The notes beneath the pieces were generated by a model, which did no database searches, was not told the DNA's origin, and saw only the letters and a list, made by a program, of their open reading frames with translations. Position numbers and translations under genes: made by a program. Positions 52,007-60,808 of a DNA stretch of 64,000 nt are shown here, one piece after another (the stretch's first letter is position 1; each line of letters begins with the position of its first letter). The DNA is from Dictyobacter formicarum (GTDB lineage: Bacteria > Chloroflexota > Ktedonobacteria > Ktedonobacterales > Ktedonobacteraceae): assembly GCF_016587435.1 (NCBI RefSeq), contig NZ_BNJJ01000028.1:1-64000 (forward strand), in the 5' to 3' direction.

Positions 52007-53396
52007 AGAATCGCCGCTCCATTATATCCACTAAGAAAGCTGTCGATAGTCTTGGAAGCCGTCTCAGCCGCCTGGCGAGGATCAGCGCCGTTCAACATAC
52101 AAGATTGGATAGCGTCAGAAATAGCTTTGTAGACCTGCGCCGGGTAGCGCGGCTCGCCACGTGCCCCTGGGAAGACATCATCCTTAAAGACTTTCATCGG
52201 TCCGCTAGAAAAGGCTCCATTCTGAGTCGCCAGATCCATGACCGATTTGCGTGGAGCAACATCGGATTTCACTTTACTAATCCAATCTACGCCGCGCTGG
52301 ATGGAATCCGTTTTCGTTGAGGCTAGTGCCCAGGCGCAAAACTTCGCGGCTTCCTGCGGATTTTTTCCCTTCGCATTCACGACAAAGGCCCAGCCGCCAG
52401 CGACCGTCGTGTAGGTGCCCCCCGCAGGTATGGGAAGTTTGAACACGCCATACTTGAAGTGTGGAGCATTCGCCTTCAAGTCAGCAATTCCCCAGATGCC
52501 TACGTTTTGGATCGCGCAGTATCCGGCCGCAAGGTTCCCCACCAGATCACCTCCACCTGTACCCAGCGTTGTACGAGGCGAGATACCCTGTTTGACAGCA
52601 TCTTGCCACAATTTGAGCGCCTGGATCGTCCCCGGCGAATTGAAACTGCTTTTCTTCGTTGCCAGGTCGACCGCATCTGCTTTGCCTTGCCACATGAAGG
52701 GATACCAGGTGAAATTCTGATAGTAACCTGGAGCAGTCTCAAACAAGATGCCGTAGCGTTTGTTTGTTTTCAGTTTCGCGCCCACTTCGAGAAGCTGATC
52801 CCAGGTCTTCGGTATATCGCTTTCCGAAAGCCCGGCTTTTTCAAAAGCATCAATACTGTAATAGAAGGCCATTGGCTCAACTTCCATGGGAATACCATAG
52901 ATTTTACCATTGACCATGCGCGTCCCCATCACTCCTGCAACGAGATCCGACTGTGCGTCGCTGGCGATATAGGGTGTGAGGTCATAGAGTACTCCGCCAT
53001 TATAATAGCGCAAAAAGTCGCCGGGACTGATGAGGAAAATATCTGGCCCTGACCCGGAGGCAAAGGCGGTCTGAAGTTTCGATCCACCAACATAATCTGT
53101 CGTCGGAATGTATTGTAACTTGATCTGTGTCCTGTTCTGCTTGTTCCACGCGCTTGTCGCATCAACAAACCACTGACTCTGCGCCTTGACCTGTCCTCCA
53201 GGTCCATAGAAATTCCAGAATGATAGAGGTTCAGAAGACGCCTGCCCCCCGCACTTCCGCCACAACTGGTCAGCACGCTTGCGATGCTTCCTGCTCCCAG
53301 GGTGGCAATGCTGGCAGCCCTGCTGCCTTTCAAGAAATCTCGCCGCGAAAAATTGTTGTTTTTCAACTTTGAAAAGAGAGATACATCCGTATCCAT
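52003..53396 (-). pseudogene. Sugar ABC substrate-binding lipoprotein, split by a frameshift in a G tract
   Basis: Two frames together give a full extracellular solute-binding protein (about 460 residues). Starting at ATG 53396 (AAAGGAG 6 bases upstream) the first frame encodes NNNFSRRDFLKGSRAASIAT, a twin-arginine signal, and a lipobox VLTSCGGSAGG; the second frame continues with SSEPLSFWNFYGPGGQVKAQ to the stop at 52003. The switch falls on six C/G bases at 53245-53250: one extra G would read S-A-G-G-Q-A-S-S and join the two exactly. So either a one-base deletion, phase-variable slippage, or a sequencing error. The second frame has the maltose-type pattern (FASGSGPDIFLISPGDFLRY, VEPMAFYYSIDAFEKAGL). 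It heads the permease operon. Confidence 0.8.
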
Positions 53397-53454
53397 GCGT
53401 TCTCCTTTGTGGTAGTGGTGTCTTCCAACAAGAGAAGACAAATTACGAGTCCAG

Positions 53455-53487
53455 TCCGTATAACGAGCAATTTGCTCGTTATACGGA
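53455..53487 (-). terminator. 16-bp perfect hairpin after the propeller gene
   Basis: TCCGTATAACGAGCAA (53455-53470) and its complement at 53472-53487. It is 45 bases beyond the stop of the minus-strand propeller gene and separates it from the sugar ABC operon. Confidence 0.65.
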
Positions 53488-53531
53488 ATGCTGGATGTCT
53501 AAATGAGAAGAGGACCTTCTCCCCTTACTTA

Positions 53532-55805
53532 TTAATAGGCTCCGGAGAGAGCAGTGGTTTGCCAATAATTGTCGATGTTTTGCCAGCCGGTGATGGGCGG
53601 ACCTTGATAGAGCCAGATCGACCCATCGTTATGCAATTGGTAGAGGTCCCCATTGCCATCGGCGGCAATGGCAACGGCCGCTGGATTGTTATCCACCTCC
53701 AACCAGTTCGTCATGGGTGTGCTCTGGTACTTCCAGATCGATCCATCACTATGCAGCACATACAGGTTCCCCACGTTATCAGCAGCAAAGGCAATGTTGC
53801 CACTCCAGTTATCCAGTTCCTGCCAGCCGGTCATGGGTGTGCCCTGGTAGAGCCAGAGTGTGCCATCATTATGCAGTTGATACAGGTTGCCCTTGCCATC
53901 AGCTCCAATATCGATGGTCGCCGGATTGTTATCAAGCTGCTGCCAGCTATAGGGCGTGCCCTGGTACTTGTAGATCGATCCATCACTATGCAAGAGATAC
54001 AGTCCTCCCAGGCCATCAGTGGCCAGCTCAACGTTGCCGGACCATTTATCCAGTTCCTGCCAGCCGGTCATCGGAGGGCCCTGATAGAGCCAGACCGTTC
54101 CATCGTTATGTAATTGGTAGAGCTGACCTTTCCCATCGACGGCAATCGCCGTGGTAGCCGGGTTGTTATCGAGCCGTTGCCAGCCACAGAAACAGTTTCC
54201 GCTCATGGGAGGGCCTACGTACTTCCAGATCTCCCCGTCGCTATGTAACTGGTACAGCCCACCATTCCCATCAGCCGTAATGGCGACGGTTAGCGGGTTG
54301 TTATCAAGCTGCTGCCAGCTTGAAGGGGAACCATTATAGAGCCAGATCGACCCATCGGTATGCAACTGGTATCGATCTGTACCGAACTGACTAAAACCGG
54401 GCATATGATGAGTGGAACTCCCAGCACGGTTATAGAGAGTTGCGTCAAACTGATCGGTGTCAATGTTAATGGTCACGCCGTTATACGTTTCATTGTGACC
54501 CCCTTCGTATTGCTTAATGCGCTGATGATGTGACCAGTCCTGCGAAGGAATAGCTGAGTCGCTGGTGGTTGCAGCGCCATCCCACCTGGCAAAATAGATC
54601 GTATCAGGCTCTTGTATGCTCCCAGCATAGCTGATCAGATCACTGATGCCGGAGCTTACGCTACTATAGACACCGGAAAGGTAGTTTCTGGCATGCAACT
54701 CTTGTGTCCAGGCACTTAAGAAGGTCATGACTGTCTGGCTGCACGAACCGCCCCTGCTATAATTTTCCATATCGAATGTAATCAATGTACCAGTGGGCAG
54801 GCTAAACCCCCTCGCCAGGTTCACCGCATCGTCAGCCGCCTGACTTCCCTGCGCAGCGGCTTGATTGGGATCAATGGTGGCAAAGCTAGTACAAGGCGCT
54901 TGCAACCCAACGTAGAGCGGCATCAGGTTCCAGCCGTTGCTTGTCACTGTATCCACCCAGGAACTGGAGAGGTTCCCATCGCCACAAGCGCGGTTAGCTC
55001 CCCCAATATAAATGCCAATTGCTCGATAAGGAGAACTCAACCAGGCCGACATGGCTCCTGTCGAGGGAGCAGCACAGGTGTCAAACCCCTGGCCCTGATA
55101 CACACCTGAGTACTCATTGGGTGGGTTAACAACGTGCGGCTGCACGTGAGACCCTTTTTGCGTGGTCGTTGTCGACGTACTGGTGGACGGCACTGGCGTG
55201 CTGCTGCTCTGCGCGGAAACCTGCAATGTGCCTAAAATCTGCCGGGCCTGGTTGGGAGCTTGTTTATACGATACGTGTATCACCACGCCAGCGTTGGCAA
55301 GGACGACGATGAAGGTGTGGTTGAGGCGAGTGGACGGGTTGACTTTCGCCGGCACGTCAGCCACAGTTGTTGCAAGGGTTGCCGAGCTGATCGTGGCCGG
55401 GTTAGCCGTGGCCAGAGGCTCAATCTGGAGCGCCTCGCCCTTGCCAATAGCATGAGCAGGACAAAGAGCGTCTGGCCCCTGCTGCCCCAAATACATGGCG
55501 TGAACGTTGAAAAGCACGCAGCGTTTATGCTGAACGTTGAGATCATACACTGGCCAGGAGGCAGGGACAGCGAGACTGACGCTGCCATAGTGTACCGTTT
55601 GCCAGCCTCCAGGTGTTGGTTGCGGTGGGATAGGGAACTCAGACGAGGAAGACGGCTGGGAAGCCGCCATCGCTGACGCAGATATACTAAGATAGCTCAG
55701 CGTAAGGCATATGAGGAGAAATACCCTAAAAAGTCGAAAAGAAGGAGCGGATCGAAGCTTTTGTACAGCGTTACTGGACAGAAGCCTTGCAAAAATCTCA
55801 TCCAT
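53532..55805 (-). CDS. Secreted DUF1906-type glycoside hydrolase-like protein with seven-bladed propeller
   Basis: A 757-residue exported protein. Residues 24-50 form a signal sequence (FLLICLTLSYLSISASAMAA). A first domain to about 200 is followed by a Thr/Ser linker. Residues about 235-430 match DUF1906/Rv2525c-like glycoside hydrolase-like domains (GFDTCAAPSTGAMSAWLSSP, YRAIGIYIGGANRACG, TLITFDMENYSRG, YLSGVYSSVSSG). The end has seven repeats of about 45 residues of the type YQLHSDGSIWKYxGxPxxxW followed by LDNNPxxxAIAADGxGxL, i.e. a seven-bladed tectonin-like propeller, probably glycan-binding. It likely acts on cell-wall or environmental polysaccharide. AAAGGATG precedes the ATG. It follows a tiny secreted peptide gene with three LacI-type operators upstream. 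Confidence 0.8.
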   Translation of the reverse strand: MDEIFARLLSSNAVQKLRSAPSFRLFRVFLLICLTLSYLSISASAMAASQPSSSSEFPIPPQPTPGGWQTVHYGSVSLAVPASWPVYDLNVQHKRCVLFNVHAMYLGQQGPDALCPAHAIGKGEALQIEPLATANPATISSATLATTVADVPAKVNPSTRLNHTFIVVLANAGVVIHVSYKQAPNQARQILGTLQVSAQSSSTPVPSTSTSTTTTQKGSHVQPHVVNPPNEYSGVYQGQGFDTCAAPSTGAMSAWLSSPYRAIGIYIGGANRACGDGNLSSSWVDTVTSNGWNLMPLYVGLQAPCTSFATIDPNQAAAQGSQAADDAVNLARGFSLPTGTLITFDMENYSRGGSCSQTVMTFLSAWTQELHARNYLSGVYSSVSSGISDLISYAGSIQEPDTIYFARWDGAATTSDSAIPSQDWSHHQRIKQYEGGHNETYNGVTINIDTDQFDATLYNRAGSSTHHMPGFSQFGTDRYQLHTDGSIWLYNGSPSSWQQLDNNPLTVAITADGNGGLYQLHSDGEIWKYVGPPMSGNCFCGWQRLDNNPATTAIAVDGKGQLYQLHNDGTVWLYQGPPMTGWQELDKWSGNVELATDGLGGLYLLHSDGSIYKYQGTPYSWQQLDNNPATIDIGADGKGNLYQLHNDGTLWLYQGTPMTGWQELDNWSGNIAFAADNVGNLYVLHSDGSIWKYQSTPMTNWLEVDNNPAAVAIAADGNGDLYQLHNDGSIWLYQGPPITGWQNIDNYWQTTALSGAY

Positions 55806-55933
55806 GAGTTACATCCTTTTATCGTCCAATAATAAAACTATCTGCTAAAGCAGCATGCCGAATGCTCCAATGACGCGCAGGTAATTGCCTCCTTGATGTT
55901 CACATAAATTCATACAATAATCTGCATTCTGCC

Positions 55934-56083
55934 TCAGCCCCCTCCGTAGACCGTGGCAGTAACAATAGATGCGTTTCGTGAAGACATGGTCGCAACACGT
56001 GCTGCATGGGCACGTATGAAGAGGATGCCTACCATGACGACGAGCATGGCAGTACAGAAGATACCCGTAAGACATTTAATCAA
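55934..56083 (-). CDS. Small secreted peptide (49 residues, TTG start)
   Basis: A short frame begins with TTG at 56083, 6-7 bases after GGGAGG. The product starts basic/hydrophobic (LIKCLTGIFCTAMLVVMVGI), continues LFIRAHA, a plausible signal-peptidase site, and leaves about 23 residues (ARVATMSSRNASIVTATVYG then GG). It lies between a good promoter with operators and the propeller gene, same strand. No family recognised. It may be a secreted signalling peptide, or simply a leader peptide. The 128 bases between its stop and the propeller gene hold no other gene. Confidence 0.4.
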   Translation of the reverse strand: MIKCLTGIFCTAMLVVMVGILFIRAHAARVATMSSRNASIVTATVYGGG

Positions 56084-56102
56084 TGAAAGCCTCCCTGCTT
56101 AT

Positions 56103-56167
56103 TGAAAACATTCTCAACATTTACCGAAAACATTTTACACAGCTCTATGTGAAAACGTTTTCACATA
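56103..56167. promoter_or_regulatory. Three LacI/CcpA-type operator sites
   Basis: TGAAAACATTCTCA (56103-56116), CGAAAACATTTTAC (56125-56138) and TGAAAACGTTTTCA (56150-56163). The last is the centre of a 22-bp perfect palindrome (56146-56167). These match the LacI-family type (TGAAA-N-CG-N-TTTCA), and lie just downstream of the minus-strand promoter at 56181. Sugar-responsive repression of the peptide and propeller genes is the simplest reading. Confidence 0.65.
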
Positions 56168-56180
56168 AAATATCGTAAAA

Positions 56181-56210
56181 ATAGTACCCGATCATTATTG
56201 GATTTGTCAA
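56181..56210 (-). promoter_or_regulatory. Promoter of the peptide/propeller transcript
   Basis: On the minus strand TTGACA (56210-56205), an 18-base spacer, and TACTAT (56186-56181). The transcript would pass through all three operators before the peptide start at 56083. The rest of the gap to 56491 has no gene. Confidence 0.6.
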
Positions 56211-56491
56211 TAGATGTATGAAGCTAATTTCTTCATGATAATTCGCTTTTTTTCTCTGTTGAGCGGGATGTACATCTCTATTTATCCCGCGAAGAGGTGT
56301 ATGGATGCCAGGATATCATGAAAAGGATTTCTTATGTTTTTGCAGTCGGCGAACGGTTTGTCATAGCGCTTGATTTTTGAGAGGGTATTGGTTACGCTTG
56401 ATGCTAAGTACCAAGCTCGTTAAATGCCCTATGGTCGTCCATATAGTGAGTGAAACTTTGTCGCTGAAATTTCCACAGAGATGAAGGAACC

Positions 56492-57426
56492 ATGACAATG
56501 TCGCATGAGAACTCTAATGCCGTATCTACACGGTCTTCTATTCCACGCCTGAGCTATACTAGTGCTACCAGTGACACCCCCCTGCTCGGTTTGCCGATTG
56601 GCGATATGTTTGATCAAACAGTCGCGCTCTATCCCGATAATCCAGCTTTGATTGTTCGTCAGCAGCAGATCCGATTGACCTATCGCGAGTTGCAGGCGCA
56701 AGTCAATCAGTGTGCTCGAGCATTATTGCAGCTGGGTCTGACAAAGGGACAGCGTCTGGGCATTTGGTCTCCCAATCGTGCTGAGTGGTGTATAGCGCAG
56801 TTCGCTACCAGCAAGATCGGCGTTATCCTGGTCAACATCAATCCTTCGTATCGCCTCAACGAACTGGAGTATGTCCTCAAGCAGTCCGGTTGTCGGGCTT
56901 TGATCCTGGCTCCCGAATTTAAAAGTTCTCACTATATCGAGATGGTACAGATGCTGGCCCCTGAGCTCAGCACGTGCGAGCCCGGCCAGTTGCAGGCAGC
57001 GAAATTGCCCGCTCTGACCACCGTCATCCATATGGGCACACATGAAGTCGCGGGCATGTATCGCTGGTCCGACATGATGGCCCTGGGACATGAGGTTGAC
57101 GCCGTGCAGTTGGCAAGCGTGCAGCGGCAGCAAGAATTCGATGATGCAATTAACATTCAATATACCAGCGGCACCACTGGTTTTCCCAAGGGAGCGACCC
57201 TCAGTCATCATAACATCCTCAACAACGGCTATTTCGTCGCCCGGCTGCAAAACATCACCAACCAGGACAAAATGTGCATCCCGGTCCCGCTGTATCACTG
57301 CTTCGGCATGGTCATGGGCAACCTTGGGTGTATTACCCATGGAGCGGCCATGGTCTATCCCTCCGAAGGCTTTGAGCCGCTCGCGGTTTTACAGACGGTC
57401 CAGGAGGAACGCTGCACCTCCTTATA
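56492..57426 (+). pseudogene. Acyl-CoA synthetase, 5' part, interrupted by an insertion sequence
   Basis: About 311 residues of an AMP-forming acyl-CoA synthetase: LPIGDMFDQTVALYPDNPAL, the P-loop-like YTSGTTGFPKGATLSHHN near 225, and VPLYHCFGMVMGN near 270. The family activates fatty or other carboxylic acids to acyl-CoA via acyl-AMP. The frame is broken after C-T-S-L by the element at 57427; beyond it the reading runs ten foreign codons and stops. The part downstream of the element (59641) continues the protein exactly ([11 protein letters not shown]), proving that one gene was split. GAAGGA precedes the start. Confidence 0.9.
57422..57426. other. 5-bp target duplication, left copy (TTATA)
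   Basis: TTATA at 57422-57426 is repeated at 59641-59645 directly outside the right end of the insertion sequence. Removing the element and one copy restores the codons TTA TAT GGC of the synthetase gene. Confidence 0.85.
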
Positions 57427-59640
57427 CCCACGAGTTGCGCAACGAGCTAAGCCCAAGTAGCGCTCACCCCGAAAAATGTGCCTCCCTACGAAAGGAAATG
57501 GAAAAAACAACTCGCCTTTCCGTAAGGAGGACTCATGACCAGTATCGCGTATTCTTCGATCAACATCCAGTCCTGTGCTCAATCGGCTCCAGCGCAGCCC
57601 TGTTGGTTCGGCGAACTCACCGTGATCGTGCATCACATGCAGCGTCACGGCGTGCTTGCCGCCATTGAAGAGCAGGTGCGCTTTGCGCGTCGGCGTTTCG
57701 GCCACTACGACGTGATTGATTTTGTCGCCGTGCTCTTTGGCTACGCCATCAGCGGTGAGCGCACCCTCGAAGCCTTTTACGAACAGATGACTCCCTGGGC
57801 CAGCCCCTTCATGGCGCTCTTCGGGCGCGATCGCCTGCCTGCTCGTTCGACCCTGAGTCGCTTTCTCGCCTCCCTCGACCAGGCTCCCGTTGAAGCTTTG
57901 CGCACCCAGTTCCTCGCTGATCTGCTGGCTCGCCCTCTGACCAGCGAAGAACTGCCAGGTGGGTTGTGGGACCGGCAAGGGGACCATCTGCTGGTCTTTG
58001 ATGTGGATGGCACCCGAGAGGCGGCTCGCCAACGAGCCTTGCCGCAGACGGCGGATCGGCCCGCCCCAGTCCGACGACTCCAGCAGCTCTGTGCACCAGG
58101 CTACACGGGACGCAAGCGGGGGGAAGTGGTCCGCAGCCGAACGACCATCCTGCAAGCCCATACCCATCACTGGTTGGCCAGCTTTGGCAACCCGGGCAAT
58201 GGCCAGTACCGTCTCGAGTTGCGTCGGGCGCTGACGGCCATCGAGACCTATGCTCAGGCGATCCATCTGCCTCCTTCACGCCTGCTCGTGCGCCTTGACG
58301 GTCAATATGGCACCAGAGCGGTCCTCACTGATCTGGGAGAGATGCGCTACGTCACACGTGGCAAAGACTATCACCTCCTGGATCAAGCCGAGATCCAGGC
58401 ACGCCTTTGCCTGCCCCCCGATCAGCCGTTCACGCTGCCAGAAAGCGGGATGGTGCGCACGCTCTACGATTGCCCAAATCTGCCCCTGGACGGCGGCGGG
58501 AAGCGCTACCGGATCATTGTGGCCACCCACCCGGCAGGCACCACGAAAAGTCGGATTGGCATCACCCGTGATGGCGTGGTCTACGAGCTCTTCTTCACCA
58601 ATCTGGCACCGACAGCTTTCACGGCGGCAGATGTCATGGCGCTCTATCTGCATCGTGGTTCCTTTGAGCCAGCCCTGTGGGATGAAGATCTCGAGCAGGA
58701 CCCTGATCGTTGGTGTAGCCATGCCCCCTGGGGGCAAGAAGCCTGGCAAATCATCAGTCAATGGATCTGGAATCTGCGTCTGGAACTGGGTCAGCAGTTG
58801 CTTGCCGAGCCGGTCCGCACCACGGAGTTTGCGCCAGCCCACCAGGAGCAGGCGCCTGGTTCTGCTTCCGGCTATGCTCCCGCCACCGCCGCCTCGTCCT
58901 GGAAAGCGGGTCGTTTCTCAGGCAAGGACTTTGCGCGCCAGCCCGATGGGACCTTACGTTGTCCTGCGGGAGCGTCACTGGTGCTGCAAGAACGGCGCCC
59001 GGAGGCCAATGGGAGTCTGCGCCTGGTCTATGGAGCCAGTATTCGCAATTGTCGTCCCTGCCCGTTGCGAGAGCAGTGTCAGTGGGAGGGACATGCCACC
59101 GCGAAGCCGCGCCAGGTGAGTCTCCTGTTGCATCCCCGGGCGATCGGCGAAGAGCCGCTGCTGTGGCGGGATTGGAGTCGCAGGCGCTCGCGTCGAGCCT
59201 GCATCCAGTTGGTCCGTTATCAACGCCTGGATGTGGCGGTTCATCCTGCGCTTGTGCCTCCCTGCGACGCATCGTCGGGTGTGCTTTCTCGCGCCCAACG
59301 GGCGCATATGCGGCTGACCTTTCACGAACGGCGGGCTCGCAATGAACGGACCCCAACTGCGGCACTGGTAAGGATCACGCTCTTCGGCATTCCCGAGGCC
59401 TTTGCTGCGTTTCTCGGTCTTGAGAGCATGTAACGTTCGATCTCTGTCACCACGATGCTGTGCGTTCTCGGCGGAACGGCCAAGCATTCCGTGTGGAATT
59501 CCTGTGGCCTTTTTTCCTGGTTTCCCCGCTTTCACACTTCTTTTCGGTCATTTTTCTGCCAGGAAGCGTCATCTCCTCTCGGCTTTTATCTCATCTACGA
59601 GTGATAAACTCTTCTACAGGCTCATTGCGCAACTCGTGGG
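57427..59640 (+). mobile_element. Complete insertion sequence, 2,214 bp
   Basis: Terminal inverted repeats: CCCACGAGTTGCGCAACGAG at 57427-57446 and, inverted, CTCATTGCGCAACTCGTGGG at 59621-59640 (19 of 20 bases match). TTATA is duplicated on both sides. One transposase gene fills most of it; about 200 bases after the gene are non-coding. Five-base duplications and C-rich ends recall IS1380-type elements, but the protein also has features of IS4/IS1182-type enzymes; I leave the family open. The intact ends, duplication and open gene indicate a recent insertion. Confidence 0.9.
57535..59433 (+). CDS. DDE transposase of the insertion sequence
   Basis: A 632-residue RNase H-fold DDE transposase. 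An N-terminal helical region (HYDVIDFVAVLFGYAISGER, PARSTLSRFLASLD) is followed by the first catalytic Asp region VFDVDGTREAA near 158, YTGRKRGEVVRSRT, the second Asp region LVRLDGQYGTRAVL near 255, and YRIIVATHP/YELFFTNLAPT before the third acid. A C-terminal Cys cluster (CRPCPLREQC) precedes a basic tail. It is longer than most IS4-family proteins (about 400-480). AAGGAGG lies 5 bases before the ATG. All parts are open, so it is probably functional. Confidence 0.85.
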   Translation: MTSIAYSSINIQSCAQSAPAQPCWFGELTVIVHHMQRHGVLAAIEEQVRFARRRFGHYDVIDFVAVLFGYAISGERTLEAFYEQMTPWASPFMALFGRDRLPARSTLSRFLASLDQAPVEALRTQFLADLLARPLTSEELPGGLWDRQGDHLLVFDVDGTREAARQRALPQTADRPAPVRRLQQLCAPGYTGRKRGEVVRSRTTILQAHTHHWLASFGNPGNGQYRLELRRALTAIETYAQAIHLPPSRLLVRLDGQYGTRAVLTDLGEMRYVTRGKDYHLLDQAEIQARLCLPPDQPFTLPESGMVRTLYDCPNLPLDGGGKRYRIIVATHPAGTTKSRIGITRDGVVYELFFTNLAPTAFTAADVMALYLHRGSFEPALWDEDLEQDPDRWCSHAPWGQEAWQIISQWIWNLRLELGQQLLAEPVRTTEFAPAHQEQAPGSASGYAPATAASSWKAGRFSGKDFARQPDGTLRCPAGASLVLQERRPEANGSLRLVYGASIRNCRPCPLREQCQWEGHATAKPRQVSLLLHPRAIGEEPLLWRDWSRRRSRRACIQLVRYQRLDVAVHPALVPPCDASSGVLSRAQRAHMRLTFHERRARNERTPTAALVRITLFGIPEAFAAFLGLESM

Positions 59641-59901
59641 TTATATGGCGTGCCGACCATGTTCATCGCCGAGTTGAACCATCCTGATTTCTCGCAGTTT
59701 AACCTGACCAGTCTGCGCACCGGGGTCATGGCCGGTTCTCCTTGCCCCATTGAAGTCATGCGCCGCGTGATAGCGCAGATGCACATGGATGAAGTCGAGA
59801 TCTGTTATGGCATGACCGAAACCAACGCTGCGAAATCACTGCTCAAACCCCTCCAGGATATCTACGAGATGCTCCCCAATCTGAAGATGCTCCTCAACTA
59901 A
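59641..59901 (+). pseudogene. Acyl-CoA synthetase, 3' part, also truncated
   Basis: From 59641 the synthetase continues ([50 protein letters not shown]) up to about 59829, then changes abruptly to [24 protein letters not shown] sequence that is not synthetase and stops at 59901. The last 190-200 residues of the enzyme, including the catalytic C-terminal Lys, are missing, so the gene was also cut by a deletion that fused it to the end of another, unidentified gene. Whether this came before or after the insertion cannot be told. Confidence 0.75.
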
Positions 59902-60043
59902 TTCAAGGTGTACCGAGGCTGGCGCGGAAGGTTTACTATCGCTCATTTCAAATACGAATTCGTTGATTAGCAATATCTAATTTGGCATAGTATGCGTTGC
60001 GAGTAAGATATGCGCATACTTTTCTTATTTTTGGAGCAGCAAC

Positions 60044-60478
60044 ATGGCTAATATGGAGTTTAGTGAGAGTCAACGCGCCGCTTTTAATCATTTAATCGTC
60101 GAAGCCATGGCTGAGCGTGGTTGAAAGCAAAAGAATCTGGCAGAAGCTGCTGATGTCAATGAATCCCTGATCGGCATGTTTATTCACTCTATTTCTGAGC
60201 GAGTCTCTATCTCGACATTTGTTCCTCTCGTGCTGGCGCTGGACATCCCTCTGATGAAGGCCGCCCGCGTGCTCGGCTTAGATCGCCAGATCCGGCAGAA
60301 TATCGAGAACGGACAGCAAAATCTGTACCCGAACTACCTGACTGAAATCGCTGCTCTCTCCCTAGATGACGGTGAAAAGCTGAGTGAGCTAGATCAACTG
60401 CTAAGGGATGTGCCTGCGGATAGACGTGAGCTCTGTAAGAACGCTATTTATGCTTTGGTAGAAAGCTTCAAAAAATGA
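60044..60478 (+). pseudogene. XRE-type HTH regulator interrupted by an in-frame TGA
   Basis: With the TGA at 60122-60124 read through, the frame gives 144 residues: EAMAERG-stop-KQKNLAEAADVNESLIGMFI is a helix-turn-helix of the XRE/Cro type, in which Trp (TGG) is the residue expected at the stop position, so a single G-to-A change is likely. The rest (FVPLVLALDIPLMKAARVLG and the acidic KLSELDQLLRDVPADRRELC helix) is intact. GGAG precedes the ATG at 60044. A downstream ATG at 60176 lies within the helix-turn-helix and would not give a working protein. Part of the decayed zone behind the insertion sequence. Confidence 0.75.
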
Positions 60479-60808
60479 AGCGCATCTGGATGCATGGAAT
60501 AGCAAATAACGATGAGGCGGAAAAATAATGGTTTCCCAGACAGAAGACATTAAATATTTATCCCATTTCTTAATGGAACAGGGCTCATTCAGGATGATCA
60601 GTAAGGCATGTCGGGAGCAGGGGTGAAATTCTTGTTTGTTGTTCTGGATGGGTGGGGAGATAGATATTATAGCGAGCTCTGGGATTTCCTTACCAGGTTT
60701 ATGTCAGTATACTTGTATAGAAGGCATGGCTCTGATCGTTCTCTGAATACAAGTCATCCTACGTCTGTGAACGTCTCGCTTAGAACGTAGGATGACTCAT
60801 GCATCATA
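60479..60808. other. 330-base gap, small open frame only
   Basis: A 32-codon frame at 60528-60626 (MVSQTEDIKYLSHFLMEQGS...) follows a GAGGCGG-like site but has no recognisable features. Nothing else convincing is present except the hairpin at 60752. Confidence 0.35.
60752..60797 (-). terminator. Hairpin after the small-protein gene
   Basis: AGTCATCCTACGT (60752-60764) and its perfect complement at 60785-60797 enclose a 20-base loop. It begins 12 bases beyond the stop of the minus-strand gene at 60809. Confidence 0.55.

Noticed and set aside
58276..59535. Antisense frames inside the insertion sequence
   Set aside because: No start signals and no family features; typical shadows of a GC-rich transposase gene.
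60122..60124. TGA read as Trp (alternative genetic code)
   Set aside because: Other genes in the window use TGA as a normal stop (for example at 38621-38623 and 11259-11261), so a point mutation is the better explanation.
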